From Atkinsonella hypoxylon (taxonomy: Eukaryota; Ascomycota; Sordariomycetes; Hypocreales; Clavicipitaceae), in contig JFHB01000005.1 of the NCBI GenBank assembly GCA_000729835.1, forward strand, positions 415,719 through 479,718: a DNA stretch of 64,000 nt, written 5' to 3'. How positions within the stretch are numbered: position 1 is the stretch's first letter; each line of letters begins with the position of its first letter. Position numbers and translations under genes: made by a program. This document shows positions 11,135 through 21,968 of this stretch, piece after piece. The notes beneath the pieces are model-generated. The model worked only from the letters and a program-made list of their open reading frames with translations. It did no database searches and was not told where the DNA came from.

Positions 11135-11380
11135 TCTCGTCGGTGCCGAGCTGGCTCCAATCCGGTATTTTGGCCCCACAAGCCCCTGGCGTAGGCGCGA
11201 ACCCTCGAGGAACCCTTGCTCATTGGGAGGGGTTGCGAGTTGTGCAGGACAATGGCTAGTAGTCAGTAGTTTTATTAGAGTGCAAAATAGCACTATGGAA
11301 GAAGTTCCTCTAAATTAGCTTGCTTGATGGGTTCTAATCCTTGTCGGTACGCGGCTGGAGCCAGCCCGGCACCAATGAGA
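11135..11380. mobile_element. Inverted-repeat element with 25-bp ends
   Basis: Ends 11135-11159 and 11356-11380 are inverted copies (core GGTGCCGRGCTGGCTCCA), differing at three positions, all transitions. About 195 bp lie between, with weaker inward similarity (GAACCC motifs on both arms). It lies 56 bp from the previous fold-back. No open frame that looks real. It could be a decayed MITE. Confidence 0.5.
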
Positions 11381-11462
11381 TATTTATGTATCTGTCATGT
11401 TTTAAATTTTTTTTTTCCTAATTATAATTGGGGTACGGAATATGTGTGCAGTGTCTGTGCGT

Positions 11463-11499
11463 TGCGTGGGTGGGTGCGTGGGTGGGTGCGTGGGTGCGC
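11463..11499. repeat. G/T-rich microsatellite (GTGGGTGC-type units)
   Basis: Tandem TGCGTGGGTGGG units in intergenic DNA. Confidence 0.9.
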
Positions 11500-12232
11500 A
11501 ATCTTCAACAAGTCTGTGGGTAAGCGCAACCACATGCAGGGTTTCCAGGCCATCGCGTGTGGCCTTGGTTCCAGGCCCAAACATTGATGAATCGACGAAC
11601 AGCCAGGGATGAAGGATAAGTGATAGGCCTAGGCAGCCCTAGGTAAGGATGGTGGCATGGCCGAATGCGAGAGTCCCTTTTTCCATCTGTTTCCCTTTTA
11701 ATGATATACACACTGAAACGAAATGGAACAGTCCATCTTGATGACTGACCACCACCTCTACCACGGAGACTCCTTTGCAATCACATCGAATGGTCAGAAG
11801 TCTTGGTTCCGATGTCAGCTAAGCAGCTTTTGCCCCTCCCCCCTTGTTGTGACCAATTGCACCCCCTCCCCCCCCCCCATGTACATGTGTCTCTCTCATC
11901 GTTTGTCGATGCATCTCTCGGGACTTTCCACACGTTCTGGCTAGCTTGTATCCCCTTGCCACACCTTTACAAACGCCATGCTTAATTAATTAAAAGCATT
12001 ATTTCCCGACCGCCAAGCATTTCCGGCCTGTTCGTTGCGGGCACACAGCGGATTTATCGCCGTACCGCGTGTGACTTCAGACTTCTTTCCTCCGTTGATA
12101 CCACCCTTTGCTCCTTGCTCCTGCTCCTACCTGCCTGGGTCAAGAGCGAGCCAGAAACGTTACCTTGCTCGGTGCTTTCGCAGTTCATCTCTTGAGACCT
12201 TGCTCCTGTTCTCGATGCTTTAGACTCCTGAT

Positions 12233-12254
12233 CCTCTCTCTCTCTCTCTCTCTC
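12233..12254. repeat. (CT)n repeat in 5' leader of the GT90 gene
   Basis: About 11 CT units, 75 bp before the start codon of the glycosyltransferase. CT-rich leaders are common just upstream of fungal genes and may mark the transcription start area. Confidence 0.8.
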
Positions 12255-12328
12255 CCCTCTGCCGTGCTCGCCTCCCAGCGCTTGCTTTCAGCAGGCAAAC
12301 TCACCCACATCGTCCAAATTACTTCACA

Positions 12329-14182
12329 ATGTTGAAGACTTGGGGTCCGTTGCAGTGGCCACCGCGGCTGGCCCTGCGCTGCGTGGCCATCGTCTTCATC
12401 CTGTTATTATCCATGGCCAATTATTCGCTATGGCGCGACTCACGATTCTGGGATCGTCAAAGTCCTCGCAAGGCCGTCACAAAACCCTTAGGCAACCACC
12501 CTATCCGGAAGCTTATGGTGGAGGCAAAAAATCACCACGACTCCATCCTCGCCAAGCAAAGTCACAACCTCGAAGCCGCTGCCGCCGCTTATCGCACACG
12601 ACGAGGCCGCCATCCGCCTCCAGGGTTCGACTTGTGGTTTCAGGCCGCCATCGAGGCCGACGCCATTGTTGTAGAAGATTACTTTGACAGGATATACAAG
12701 GATCTGACACCGTTTTGGGCCCTCGACGCCTCGGCAATCAGGAGTCGCGCCAATGCCTGGCATCATGTCGTGAAAGTTCGTAACGGCACGGCACGGGGCG
12801 CTGGTGATACGACCGACCTTGTACCCTGGCTCCAGCTCTGGACCGCCCTCGTGGAAGAAATGGCCGTCTTCTTGCCAGATGTCGATATGCCCATCAACTA
12901 TATGGACGAGCCGAGACTTCTTGTTCCTTTTAACCAGGTTGCCGAACTAGTTCAGAAGGAGGCCAGAGAGAGAGAGATGGTCGATGTGGAGAATGCTACA
13001 ACTCAGTATAAGAGCCTGTTGGATGTTGATTTGGCCAAACCTGACACCTATGATCCCAAGTGGTATGGGCCAGGTGAGGTATATTGGAATCTATTTGCCA
13101 GAACCTGTGGGCCTGATACTCCCGCGTACGGTGTACAGCAGGTGAAAGATTGGGCCGGACCAGCCCAGTTTCCCAAGAACTACCGACCTGTTTACGCCTA
13201 CAAGGGATATATTCAAAATTTCACTGCATCCTCGGATGCATGCTTACAGCCTCATTTGCGCCAACTACATGGGTCGTTTATTGAACCTATCAGCCTGTCT
13301 TCCACGGAGGAGCTGATTCCACTATTTGGCGGTTCCAAATTGCCGCAAAACAACGAGATTCTTATTCCTGGTGCAATGTATCTCGATAAGGGTGATTTCT
13401 ACTCCGGTGGCGAATCTCACGGTTCCACGTGGGATCAGAAGAAAGACGGCGTCATCTGGCGTGGCGTCAGCTCAGGTGGTCGCGCCAAAGAATATAATTG
13501 GCATCACTTCCAACGTCAGCGACTTGTTCAGATGCTCAACGCAACTGTCATTAGGCAGGCCGAAGAGACTGGAGTCCGTCCTAGGTCATTTGATCTCCCT
13601 ACCTCCGACCTGTATCCCAGCTTGCGTCTACACAATGGCAATCTTGGGCCTTGGATGGAGAATTTTGCTACCTCGGGCTTCGTGCATACGTGCCCTCCAA
13701 CGGAGTGCCCGTTTTATACCGACAAGTTTGCCATAAAAGACCACTTGCCCATGAAGCGGCAATACGACTACAAGTTTCTCCCCGATGTCGACGGCAACTC
13801 CTTCTCTGCTCGATTTCGCGGCTTTCTTCGATCTACCAGCTTGCCCCTCAAGGCCACCGTCTATGCGGAGTGGCACGATGACCGACTCACCCCGTGGGTT
13901 CACTTTGTTCCCTTTGACAACACTTTTCAAGACTTGTATGCTATTCTTGACTACTTTTTCGACAAGGGTGGTCCCGGAGACGCTGCAGCACGCTTCATGG
14001 CCGAGCAAGGCCGCGCATGGTCCGAGAAGGTCCTTCGTAGAGAGGACATGCGTCTGTACGTCTGGCGACTGCTCCTCGAATGGGCCAGAGTATGTGACGA
14101 CAACAGACATACGCTTGCCTACGTAGAGGACCTCCAAAAGGCAAAAACCAAAAGAAAAACTTATTCTCCACGACAGCGATAG
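12329..14182 (+). CDS. Type II membrane glycosyltransferase, GT90 (CAP10-like) family
   Basis: Single exon, 617 aa, starting at the ATG in TCACAATGTTG. A short cytosolic tail is followed by one hydrophobic segment (about residues 14-32, LALRCVAIVFILLLSMANY), a signal anchor that would place the catalytic part in the Golgi lumen. Family hallmarks lie in the C-terminal third: DGVIWRGVSSGG, a cysteine-rich HTCPPTECPFY, KFLPDVDGNSFSARFRGFL, LPLKATVYAEWHDDRLTPWVHFVPF, and FQDLYAILDYF. In Cryptococcus the related Cap10/Cxt proteins act in capsule xylosylation; in moulds the homologues probably add a sugar, often xylose, to glycoproteins, glycolipids or wall polymers. Donor and acceptor cannot be read here. 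Two or three NxT/S sites (for example NGT and NFT) fit a lumenal location. Confidence 0.88.
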   Translation: MLKTWGPLQWPPRLALRCVAIVFILLLSMANYSLWRDSRFWDRQSPRKAVTKPLGNHPIRKLMVEAKNHHDSILAKQSHNLEAAAAAYRTRRGRHPPPGFDLWFQAAIEADAIVVEDYFDRIYKDLTPFWALDASAIRSRANAWHHVVKVRNGTARGAGDTTDLVPWLQLWTALVEEMAVFLPDVDMPINYMDEPRLLVPFNQVAELVQKEAREREMVDVENATTQYKSLLDVDLAKPDTYDPKWYGPGEVYWNLFARTCGPDTPAYGVQQVKDWAGPAQFPKNYRPVYAYKGYIQNFTASSDACLQPHLRQLHGSFIEPISLSSTEELIPLFGGSKLPQNNEILIPGAMYLDKGDFYSGGESHGSTWDQKKDGVIWRGVSSGGRAKEYNWHHFQRQRLVQMLNATVIRQAEETGVRPRSFDLPTSDLYPSLRLHNGNLGPWMENFATSGFVHTCPPTECPFYTDKFAIKDHLPMKRQYDYKFLPDVDGNSFSARFRGFLRSTSLPLKATVYAEWHDDRLTPWVHFVPFDNTFQDLYAILDYFFDKGGPGDAAARFMAEQGRAWSEKVLRREDMRLYVWRLLLEWARVCDDNRHTLAYVEDLQKAKTKRKTYSPRQR

Positions 14183-14850
14183 ATCCCTTGGCTGGACCAA
14201 ACATCGCCTTTTATGTTTGCTTTCTTTTGTCATTTCTGCATTCAAATATACCTCTTTTAATTTTTTTCAAAAAAACGTTATTGTAAGAGAGGATTGTTCA
14301 CCGACAGCATCTCTTCTTTCTTTTTCATTCAGGATATCATCGGCTAGGCGTTTATGACATTGACCAGAGTCCATTCCTTTTTTTTTTTTTTTTTCGACTT
14401 TGGCTTTTACGGATTTTTATTCTTTCCTCTTTCCCTCTTTATTTTATTCATTCATTTATGTCTCTGATGTACATACTTTTGGGTTACCATGTTTGGTCTA
14501 GCGCCCTGCTGCATGAAGGTCTGATTCTTTGCTTTTTTCCCCATCCGCTAAGCCTGATACGATGAGTCTTGGATGACGGGTATGTATATACGAGTTGTAC
14601 GTAATGTAGATCCTATTCCAGGACATCAGTCTGGGTTTATTGTGCCATCACTTTTGCCATTCAAGATTGTGTTGAAAAATTGGGAGTTTCCCCATGCCGT
14701 TCATTCATCATACATACCACTACATGAAGTCTCATAATCCCGTTGGGTTCTAAATGCATACATAGTATTCCCTGAGACCAAGGTACCGTTGAAAGAAGGA
14801 GAAGAAACAAAGACAGAAAAGAAAGCTCTTCTAACTATTGATAACATATG
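14183..14850. other. Intergenic region between convergent genes
   Basis: 3' flanks of the GT90 gene (+) and gyp1 (-). It holds a T run (about 14379-14394) and T-rich stretches, and no coding signal. Confidence 0.65.
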
Positions 14851-17379
14851 CTATAACTGCAGATTCGAAAGCAAAGGCTTACTAGGCCCCCCCTTCAAAT
14901 GCGCCGCAGAGCCCTTGAACAAGCTCTGCCAGATGAATGCCTCGCTAAGCAGCAGCTCTATGTCCTTTTCCGTCCACGATTTGGTCGGCAGACTCTGGAG
15001 GAACATCATGACTTCTTGAAAGTCCATTTTCGTCAGCTTGTCGGACCATTTGACGAGCAGGGCGGCGCAGACGTAGAGGTGGAATTCGGAGAAGCCTTGT
15101 TCTTCGGCCTAGATGGAGTTAGTATCTTGCTTTTTTTTTTTTTGTCCCGAGCAGATCTTCTCGGCGACGAAGGGGGGGAGGAGGGGGGGCGTTGAGCAGT
15201 TGGTTTGACGTACGAGGTAGGTATCCCACATGCGGATGATATTCTTTACGGAGATTTCACGCATTAAAAGGCAGTTCATCCAGCGGAAGCTGAACTGGAT
15301 GAACTCGACGCCTTCTTGCTCGAGGTGCTTGGAGAGGGTTGCGTCAATGCGGGCCGTCAGGTCGCGTAGGGCACCGACCTGGCGCTGGATGCCTGGCTGG
15401 GCGACGATGTAGTGGTCCTGGATGCCATCCAGCAGCTTGGTGAGACACCAGAAGGAGTCGGCTTCGATGGCATCAAGCACCGATTTGGGAAGTTGGCCGG
15501 GGTCCATGCCTGTCTCGATGTTGGGGTCGGTAATGTACAGGCCGAGGAAGACTTGGAAAAAGGGAGTGACGAGGTCGTTTATGCCCTGGACGTAGCCGCT
15601 CGCTGGGTGTCGCACGGCCCAGACGTACAGAATGCGCTCCAAGGACCGCTGCGTAGCCTCATAGCTGTAGAGTTCTATATGAGGGTTTGTGCGCGGAATG
15701 TCTATGCTGATTTGGTGCCAGACGGCTTCGTCAAGCCCCCTTGCTCGCCCGGTGGATGTGACGTTTACTCCGACCCTTTCAAAGGCTTGCCTTACGCCGT
15801 CGGTGTATTCTTTGCGCTTGCGATCGAGCGTGGCTACTCGGCGCTCGCTGTTGGTGGGCAGATAGCCCAGCAGGAGCTGCCATGTCATGGCGCGGACTTC
15901 TCCTGGTACGCCAGACCAAGCTAATGCGCGTAGCTCTTGCAGTGAGATGGATGATGCTTGGAGGAGTTTCTTGAACTTGTTGATTCTTGTTATGCGAGAA
16001 TTGATGTCGTCGGCTTCTTTCGAGGTCGCGTTGGATGGGAGGGACGGGTAGTTTATCAGATGTAGGGCATTGGCAGGATCTGCGGGAGTCGCGAGTGAGC
16101 TCGCTTGTCATTTGAGATGTCATATTTACAAATAAAGGCAAGACAGGGTGTAAGAAAACGTGAATAAGGCCACAGTGCACACCTTGGAGGATATCCTTGT
16201 ATTGCGGTCGAAGAATCTTGCCCTCGGTCTTCTTGGGCATTGGGTATGATAATGAGGGACGTTCGACGGCAATATCCGCACTATCAGAAGGCCGCCTCCC
16301 TCCCAGACCAAGTATACCGCCTACGGCTGGTGATAGAGCGCCAGCATTGGTTATGGTACTGTCGTGAGCGTGAGCGTGAGCGTGAGCGTGAGCAAGATTG
16401 CTATTCTTGTTCTGCTGCTGCGTCGCCAGTCTTTTTGACCTCCTCTTCATGTTGGAGAGACTAGGCAGTCCAAAGTCGTCGCCGTCGTCATCATCATAAC
16501 CGAGCATTTCATCTTCATCCGCCTTCCAATCGTCATTAGTATTGGACAGGAAGTTGATATAGCTCTTGAATGGAGGCGAATTCGCGCTGGTAGAGCCACG
16601 TGGGGGAGGGGTCGATTCGCCGTGTCGACCCTTGCCCGAAGACGTTGATGGCGGCGTTCTCGGCCGACTCCCAGACAAGCTTCTGCGGGAAGGGAAAAAA
16701 AGTTAGTTGGCTGTGCAATAAGGATATTCGGAGTTTCCAAATCGGCGTATTTTATTCTTTAATGCCATTCCATACGTACAATGAATCGAATTTTACCATG
16801 TCTGCGTGTGAGTATGCTGCCCCAACGACAAATTTCGGGTCGCGGCCCGCCGGTGTCGTCACGCTTCGCTTAGGTACATTGTCTTTGATCGGCGGTCTCC
16901 AGAACGGGGAGGGTGACCTAGAAGGGCGACATGAGTTTCCTGGATCGTAGATTGAAATGCTGAGGAGGGAAGCAAGGGATGCGTGACGTACTCGGAGCGG
17001 TCTGTTTGTGGAGGGAGTCGCAGTGTGGTTAGCATAGAGCTGCCCGCATTTCAATTGCGTAGAGCTGTGTTGCAAGAAGGAATTGGCTGCCTAATGCACA
17101 AAGAAGAAAAAAAAAAAAAAAACGTACCAACTTGGACCATTTCTTGAGGCTGCGAAATTGGTCGTTAGCAAGGCGAGTCCTGGACAGCCGCCCGAGTCGG
17201 CAGGCGTTTAACGAGGGGAGCGACGATACCAACAGGCCAACAGGCCAACAGGCCAATAGACCAATAGACCAATAGACCAATAGACCAATAGACCAATAGA
17301 GAGAGCAGAGAGAGCAGAGAGCATGGGGACGACTTACCGAAGCTGCGGGCTTCTTGCCACTGCCGGATGACGACCACAT
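14851..17379 (-). CDS. gyp1: Rab GTPase-activating protein, TBC domain (Gyp1 type)
   Basis: Seven exons on the minus strand: 17379-17338, 17149-17128, 17001-16992, 16917-16780, 16682-16183, 16079-15214 and 15108-14851; 611 aa. Exons 2 and 3 are only 22 and 10 nt, but they are needed to keep the phase and yield PPQEMVQV..DRSESPSPFWRPP. The N-terminal 230 residues are disordered and acidic, with a HAHAHA run. The TBC domain (from about residue 275) begins LQELRALAWSGVPGEVRAMTW and carries both catalytic fingers: arginine in IDIPRTN (about 366) and glutamine in YVQGINDL (about 400). The protein stimulates GTP hydrolysis by Ypt1/Rab1-like GTPases at the Golgi. The end of the TBC fold (FSEFHLYVCAALLVKW) is in the last exon. 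The start is the first ATG, MWSSSGSGKK, followed by a canonical gtaagt donor. Confidence 0.9.
16363..16393. repeat. Hexanucleotide repeat inside gyp1 coding sequence
   Basis: About five GTGAGC-type units in exon 5. On the minus strand they encode the dipeptide run His-Ala in the disordered N-terminal region, so length changes would keep the frame. Confidence 0.9.
17229..17300. repeat. 8-bp tandem repeat inside gyp1 intron 1
   Basis: Nine units of period 8: first CAACAGGC-type (three), then CAATAGAC-type (six). The two types differ by one C-to-T and one G-to-A change. The array lies within the 188-nt first intron, which is longer than the other gyp1 introns. Confidence 0.9.
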
Positions 17380-17947
17380 GATCAGGTTTGGTCGTCAAGG
17401 CAGTCAGGGAGACGCTTCATAGCGTGAAGATGTGAGAATGCGCGAAGAGGCTGTATGAGAGCCTCGTTTGCGCGAGGAGGAGCGATGCAGGAACGATCGC
17501 AGGAACGATCGCAGGAACGATGGTCGATGGAGGATGAGAAGCATGCCAGCTGGGCTGGGGACGCAAGAGACGCTCAACCTTCTAACCTTCTAAGCGCTAC
17601 CGAAGTTTGCACTGGGGTGCCCGCCGTTGCCCGCTGCGTGACTTCTGTGTGACCTCTGTGGCGCAAACTGCTAGTCAAGGTCTACTGCAGGTGACTAAGC
17701 AGCTTGATTTACAACAGCTTACGTACTTTTGATAATTTCGTCCCATAGTGTCTTCGTCTCAAATTGCTTTCCCTTATCACATCGTGATTTGCGACTCACC
17801 ATTGCCCGGATTCGATACTTGTGAAGCAATTTGTTTCAAGTTCACCCAAGAAGCTCTAGCTTCTACATTTTAGCTCCTTGCTTCGAGCACTGGCTTGGAG
17901 CCGTCCCCCAAGTCCTGCAAGCGCTGCGACTTTGCTACTTTGCCAAC
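17380..17947. promoter_or_regulatory. Divergent promoter region of gyp1 and hrp1
   Basis: 568 bp between the start codons of two divergently transcribed genes. It contains three tandem 12-bp units GCAGGAACGATC (17487-17522). No TATA box was recognised with confidence. Confidence 0.55.
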
Positions 17948-20900
17948 ATGACTGAACCAGAGAATTTCGAAGATGACCTCTTCGCCGATCTGTATGTGAC
18001 CTCACAAAGGCAATCTAACCAAATACATACATTGATTAATTTCTGCCCTCCAGTTATGACGATAATGATGCACCGAAGCCTCCACCAGCTTCTGCAGCAC
18101 CTGCAGCCGAACCCTCCCCGACCGAGAATCAATTTGTTCCAACTACGCCAAACGATAATTCACAACAAGATCAACATATGCGAGGAGATGATGATGATGA
18201 TGAAGACGACGATGTCGACTTCAATCTTGGCGGCCGGGGTAGTAGTAATCCCATAACCGCTCCTTCGCAGGATGCTGAGGCATCCACACCACCTCCTTTT
18301 GGAACGGTGCACAAGGCCAGTGCGAAAGATGACGGGTAAGTCGTGACTATAATATCCAATGCATTGTGTGATTCGAGCATACACTGTGTTGGCCTTCTCA
18401 AGGCTTCATGACATCATTGCCCTGGTAATGGTTTTTGGTGTCTTCAATCAAATGGCGAGAGACCCCTCCATATGGTCAGGCTGCCTTTTTTTTTGCGAGC
18501 AAACAGCAGATGGTCTGAAGGCAAGGCTCAAGGGTCAGCATCAATTTCGAGGGGACTATGACTATTGGAAATCCTGGCTGGTTGGTCTTTTTTTAGGGGG
18601 GCAAGTCGAAAAGGGCATTTCGCCATGATAGGATAAGTGGCATCACTGTGGTAATAGGAGCGGCAGCGGCTCCGTGATAGTATGGCATGCGAAGATTGTT
18701 TGACCGGTCACAAACATCGCAATCCGTCAGGCAGGAGACTGAGTTTCTTCAAGAGCGCATAGGATGATGTGGAACACCACCCACAAATTCAAGAAAAAGT
18801 AACACTTGGAGTCCACTATTCCTGTGGACTATTCATTCATCCGAAAAGAGGATACTGTCGACTCTAGAATACATCAGGACACGCGCCTGTATTTGATAGT
18901 CACGCTCAGCAACAAGTATCTGACCATCATGATGCGGAATTCGCACAACTCTGGAGCCTTGGGCTGTAGTAGCTGGATTCACGGCGACTAGCGCTCAAAA
19001 AGTTATGGTATAACTAGCACGAGACAGTCAGTATGAGTCAGACAGTTACAGTACAGATCATTTCTTTCAAGAAAGCCAAGCCGATAGCACAGACTCGCAG
19101 AAAAGAGAACAAAATCAGAAACAGAAGAAATCGACAGAAGGAATGGCTACAATATGCTAGTATGCCGTGGCGTTGATGTTGTGTTGGTATCGTCTTGTTG
19201 TCATGAACTTGCCGTTTACGCCAGCCAATACCCTCGCTGCTCACCGATCATCGACATTCTGCGAACATTTCCGGTCAAGCAATGTGGACGATCTCACCGG
19301 CACGGCTAAAGCACTCTCATTATCTCATCATCTCATCATCTCATCAACTCACTCAACCTAAGCTTGGCTGCTTCCTGCTCGGACGCTATCGACGGTGCGT
19401 CCAAAGGACCATAGAACTGAATCCGCCCAACAAGTCTCACCACAACATGGTCTTGCGGGGATGGAACTCTCATGCCGACCGCATGGGTCACCTGCTAGCT
19501 CCACGCACCATTGACTGTATATACCATACGCTGCCAACCACATCAGAAAGGGAAATAGGCTGGACCTTTATGATGCTCATTGTCGTGACTTTTTGTTTCC
19601 GAGGAATTGACCTCTGCGTCCCCACCTTCTGAAACTCTGGGTTCGGCACTTTCTAGCTGTTTGCAAGCCATGGCGGATCACGACTTGTCCCATTTCTTTG
19701 GGTTCTTGCTCTCTTCTGTACACCCTTCGTGCACATACATGCTAAGCTCGTATATTATTAAATCATGTCGCTGACCTTGGGTTGTCAGGAAAATGTTTAT
19801 TGGTGGGTTGAACTGGGAAACTACAGATCGTATGTCTTGCTACTCGTTAACACAGATGTATGAGAAGAAAAGGTTTCTGACTATTCCGTCATAGAATCTC
19901 TGCGAGAATATTTCGAACAGTTTGGAGAAGTTGTAGAATGTACTGTTATGCGGGACAGCAGCACAGGCCGATCTCGTGGCTTTGGGTTCCTCACCTTCAA
20001 GGATGCTAAAACAGTGAATATTGTCATGGTCAAGGAGCACTTTTTGGATGGCAAGATTGTGAGTACTATGCTGCAGGAACCTGCCTAGTTTACGACTTGT
20101 CTTTCTCATTGCGAACATGCTGATCCTGACGTCCCTTCCTCTAGATTGACCCAAAGCGAGCGATTCCCAGAGATGAGCAGGAAAAGACGAGCAAGATTTT
20201 CGTTGGCGGCGTTAGTCAAGAAACCACCGATCAAGAGTTTAGAGACTATTTCGCCCAATTTGGGCGGGTCGTGGACGCAACACTCATGATGGACAAGGAC
20301 ACGGGCCGACCCAGAGGGTTCGGGTTCGTCACCTTTGAAAATGAGGCTGGCGTTGAAGCATGCATTGACATACCGCTCGAAATCCATGGCAAACCCGTCG
20401 AGGTCAAGCGAGCACAACCCCGCGGCAACCTTCGCGAGGAGGAAGAAGCTGCCAAGCGGAACAAGTTTAAAAAGGACGATCAATCCGGCCAGGGCGGGAT
20501 GAATCAACAGATGGGCAACAATGGCGGCATGACTCCTCAAGTCATGGCGCAGTACTTCCAGCGCATGCAGCAGTACTTCGCCATGATGCAATCGCAGATG
20601 GCCATGAACAGAAACATGAATATGAATCCGGCCATGTGGCAGCAAATGATGCAGATGCAGCAGATGCAGCAGATGATGGGCCGAGGTGGAAGCGGCAACA
20701 ACCCGCAAAACATGATGGGCAACATGAACCCTCAGATGATGCAGCAAATGCAACAGATGCAGCAGCAAATGATGCAGCAGCAGCAGCAGATGCAACAACA
20801 GCAAGGAGGCGGCCCGCAGATGCAGCAAGCTGACCAAGGAAACTACAACCAGTTCCATCAACAGTCCCAATCACCCCCGGCTGGACCCTCTGGCGGCGGT

Positions 20901-21143
20901 CGACGAGGCGGCAGAGGCGGCGCTGGCCGTGGCAGCGGAGGAGCTCCCACCTCATGGGAAGGCATGTACGACGACCCCCAGCCAGACTCGGGATTCAGAC
21001 GAGGCGCCCAGGGCACGCCCGATCCTCAGCATGCCCCTCCTGCCAATGCCCCGACAGGTCCCAAGAACGCCGGACGACCAGGCGCGAACTATCGTGGTGG
21101 CGGCCGCGGCGGCAACAGGGGTTACCATCCGTATGCGCGGTAG
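17948..21143 (+). CDS. hrp1: hnRNP-type RNA-binding protein, Hrp1/Nab4 (cleavage factor IB)
   Basis: Five exons: 17948-17991, 18054-18335, 19789-19829, 19895-20058 and 20145-21143; 509 aa. Residues 1-108 are acidic (a run of Asp/Glu after MRG). RRM1 (110-185) has RNP2 MFIGGL and RNP1 RGFGFLTF; RRM2 (193-270) has RNP2 IFVGGV and RNP1 RGFGFVTF. The linker DGKIIDPKRAIPR is diagnostic for the Hrp1/Musashi/DAZAP group. The C-terminal half is a Met/Gln-rich prion-like stretch (about 315-410), then an RGG box ending RGYHPYAR. In yeast Hrp1 binds UA-rich enhancement elements and directs mRNA 3'-end cleavage, polyadenylation and export, shuttling between nucleus and cytoplasm. Intron 2 is 1,453 nt, far longer than the others. 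Splicing is supported because GG|G AAA ATG restores KMFIGGLNW exactly. Confidence 0.93.
18336..19788 (+). other. Exceptionally long intron of hrp1
   Basis: Donor gtaagt directly after codon GAC-GG and acceptor ttgtcag before GAAAATG. It is 1,453 nt, against 62-86 nt for the other three introns of this gene. It contains no frame that looks like protein. It includes a tandem CATCTCAT run near 19320-19350 and a TATATA at about 19518. Either the whole stretch is removed as one intron, or unseen alternative exons or terminators lie inside. Confidence 0.8.
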
Positions 21144-21968
21144 AAAAGCGGGATGTAGAACAAGACACAAACGGGCTTCCAATTTGGTATATTACAACGA
21201 AATATGAAAAGAACAGAATCATAATAAAAAGAACAGTGGCGTGAGGTCTCAGACTTGTCCCCAGTAGTCATGTACGAATAATGCAGAAAGCCAAGTCAAG
21301 TCGGACCCGGGGGGGCGGGGGTAATTTACGGCATATAAATCACCTAGGATGGACTACACCAAATAGCAAAATTCTATTGGCTTCATGTTTTCCGGACATG
21401 CTTTGTACTGGGATCGAATACGTTGCCATTTACTTGTTGGCATCACTACTGACAGCTAGAAACACAGTTGAGCATCAAGGTGCAATGTAGAATAGTAGAC
21501 CAACACGTATTGTGATACATACTAACGCCTCATCACTAATCACATAGAGCACTCCAAACTGAGCGGTTGCCATGTCCAAAACGTCTAATGTAAATCATAT
21601 TCTGCACCCCAAGTCGCCTGAAAGCTCTGGCGTCGAAATGGCCATCTTCACTAGCTTATGCGAAATATAAAAGTAACAGTAAGAAATCAAAAGACTTATT
21701 GCGTCTGGTAATATCGTGACAACTCCAGCTATGCCCGATTAGGTTAAGAGTATGCACGGATTACATATATATATATATATCCGCTCATGAGGGAAAAAAA
21801 AAAAACCATTAAATAATCAAATAAATAACAACACATAAAATAAAAAAGTTCAGATTATTGTGTCAGAAATGCGCATGTCGTTATTCCGTCATCAAACATT
21901 TACTCAACAGAAACGTGCCTTGTCCGACTTCGTTTTCCTTTTCAACATCCAAGTAGTGTTTCTCTTGA
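21144..21968. other. Intergenic region between convergent genes
   Basis: 3' flanks of hrp1 (+) and the C2H2 regulator (-). It is A/T-rich, with a (TA)n stretch at 21764-21780 and A-rich runs to 21850. No coding signal. Confidence 0.65.

Larger units (their letters stand above)
10331..12328. other. Intergenic region with two fold-back elements and microsatellites
   Basis: Contains inverted repeats at 10908-11079 and 11135-11380, a G/T-rich microsatellite (11463-11499), C-rich runs near 11864-11880 and a CT repeat (12233-12254) in the leader of the next gene. The frame at 10806-11108 lies almost wholly in the inverted repeat. No supported gene. Confidence 0.6.
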
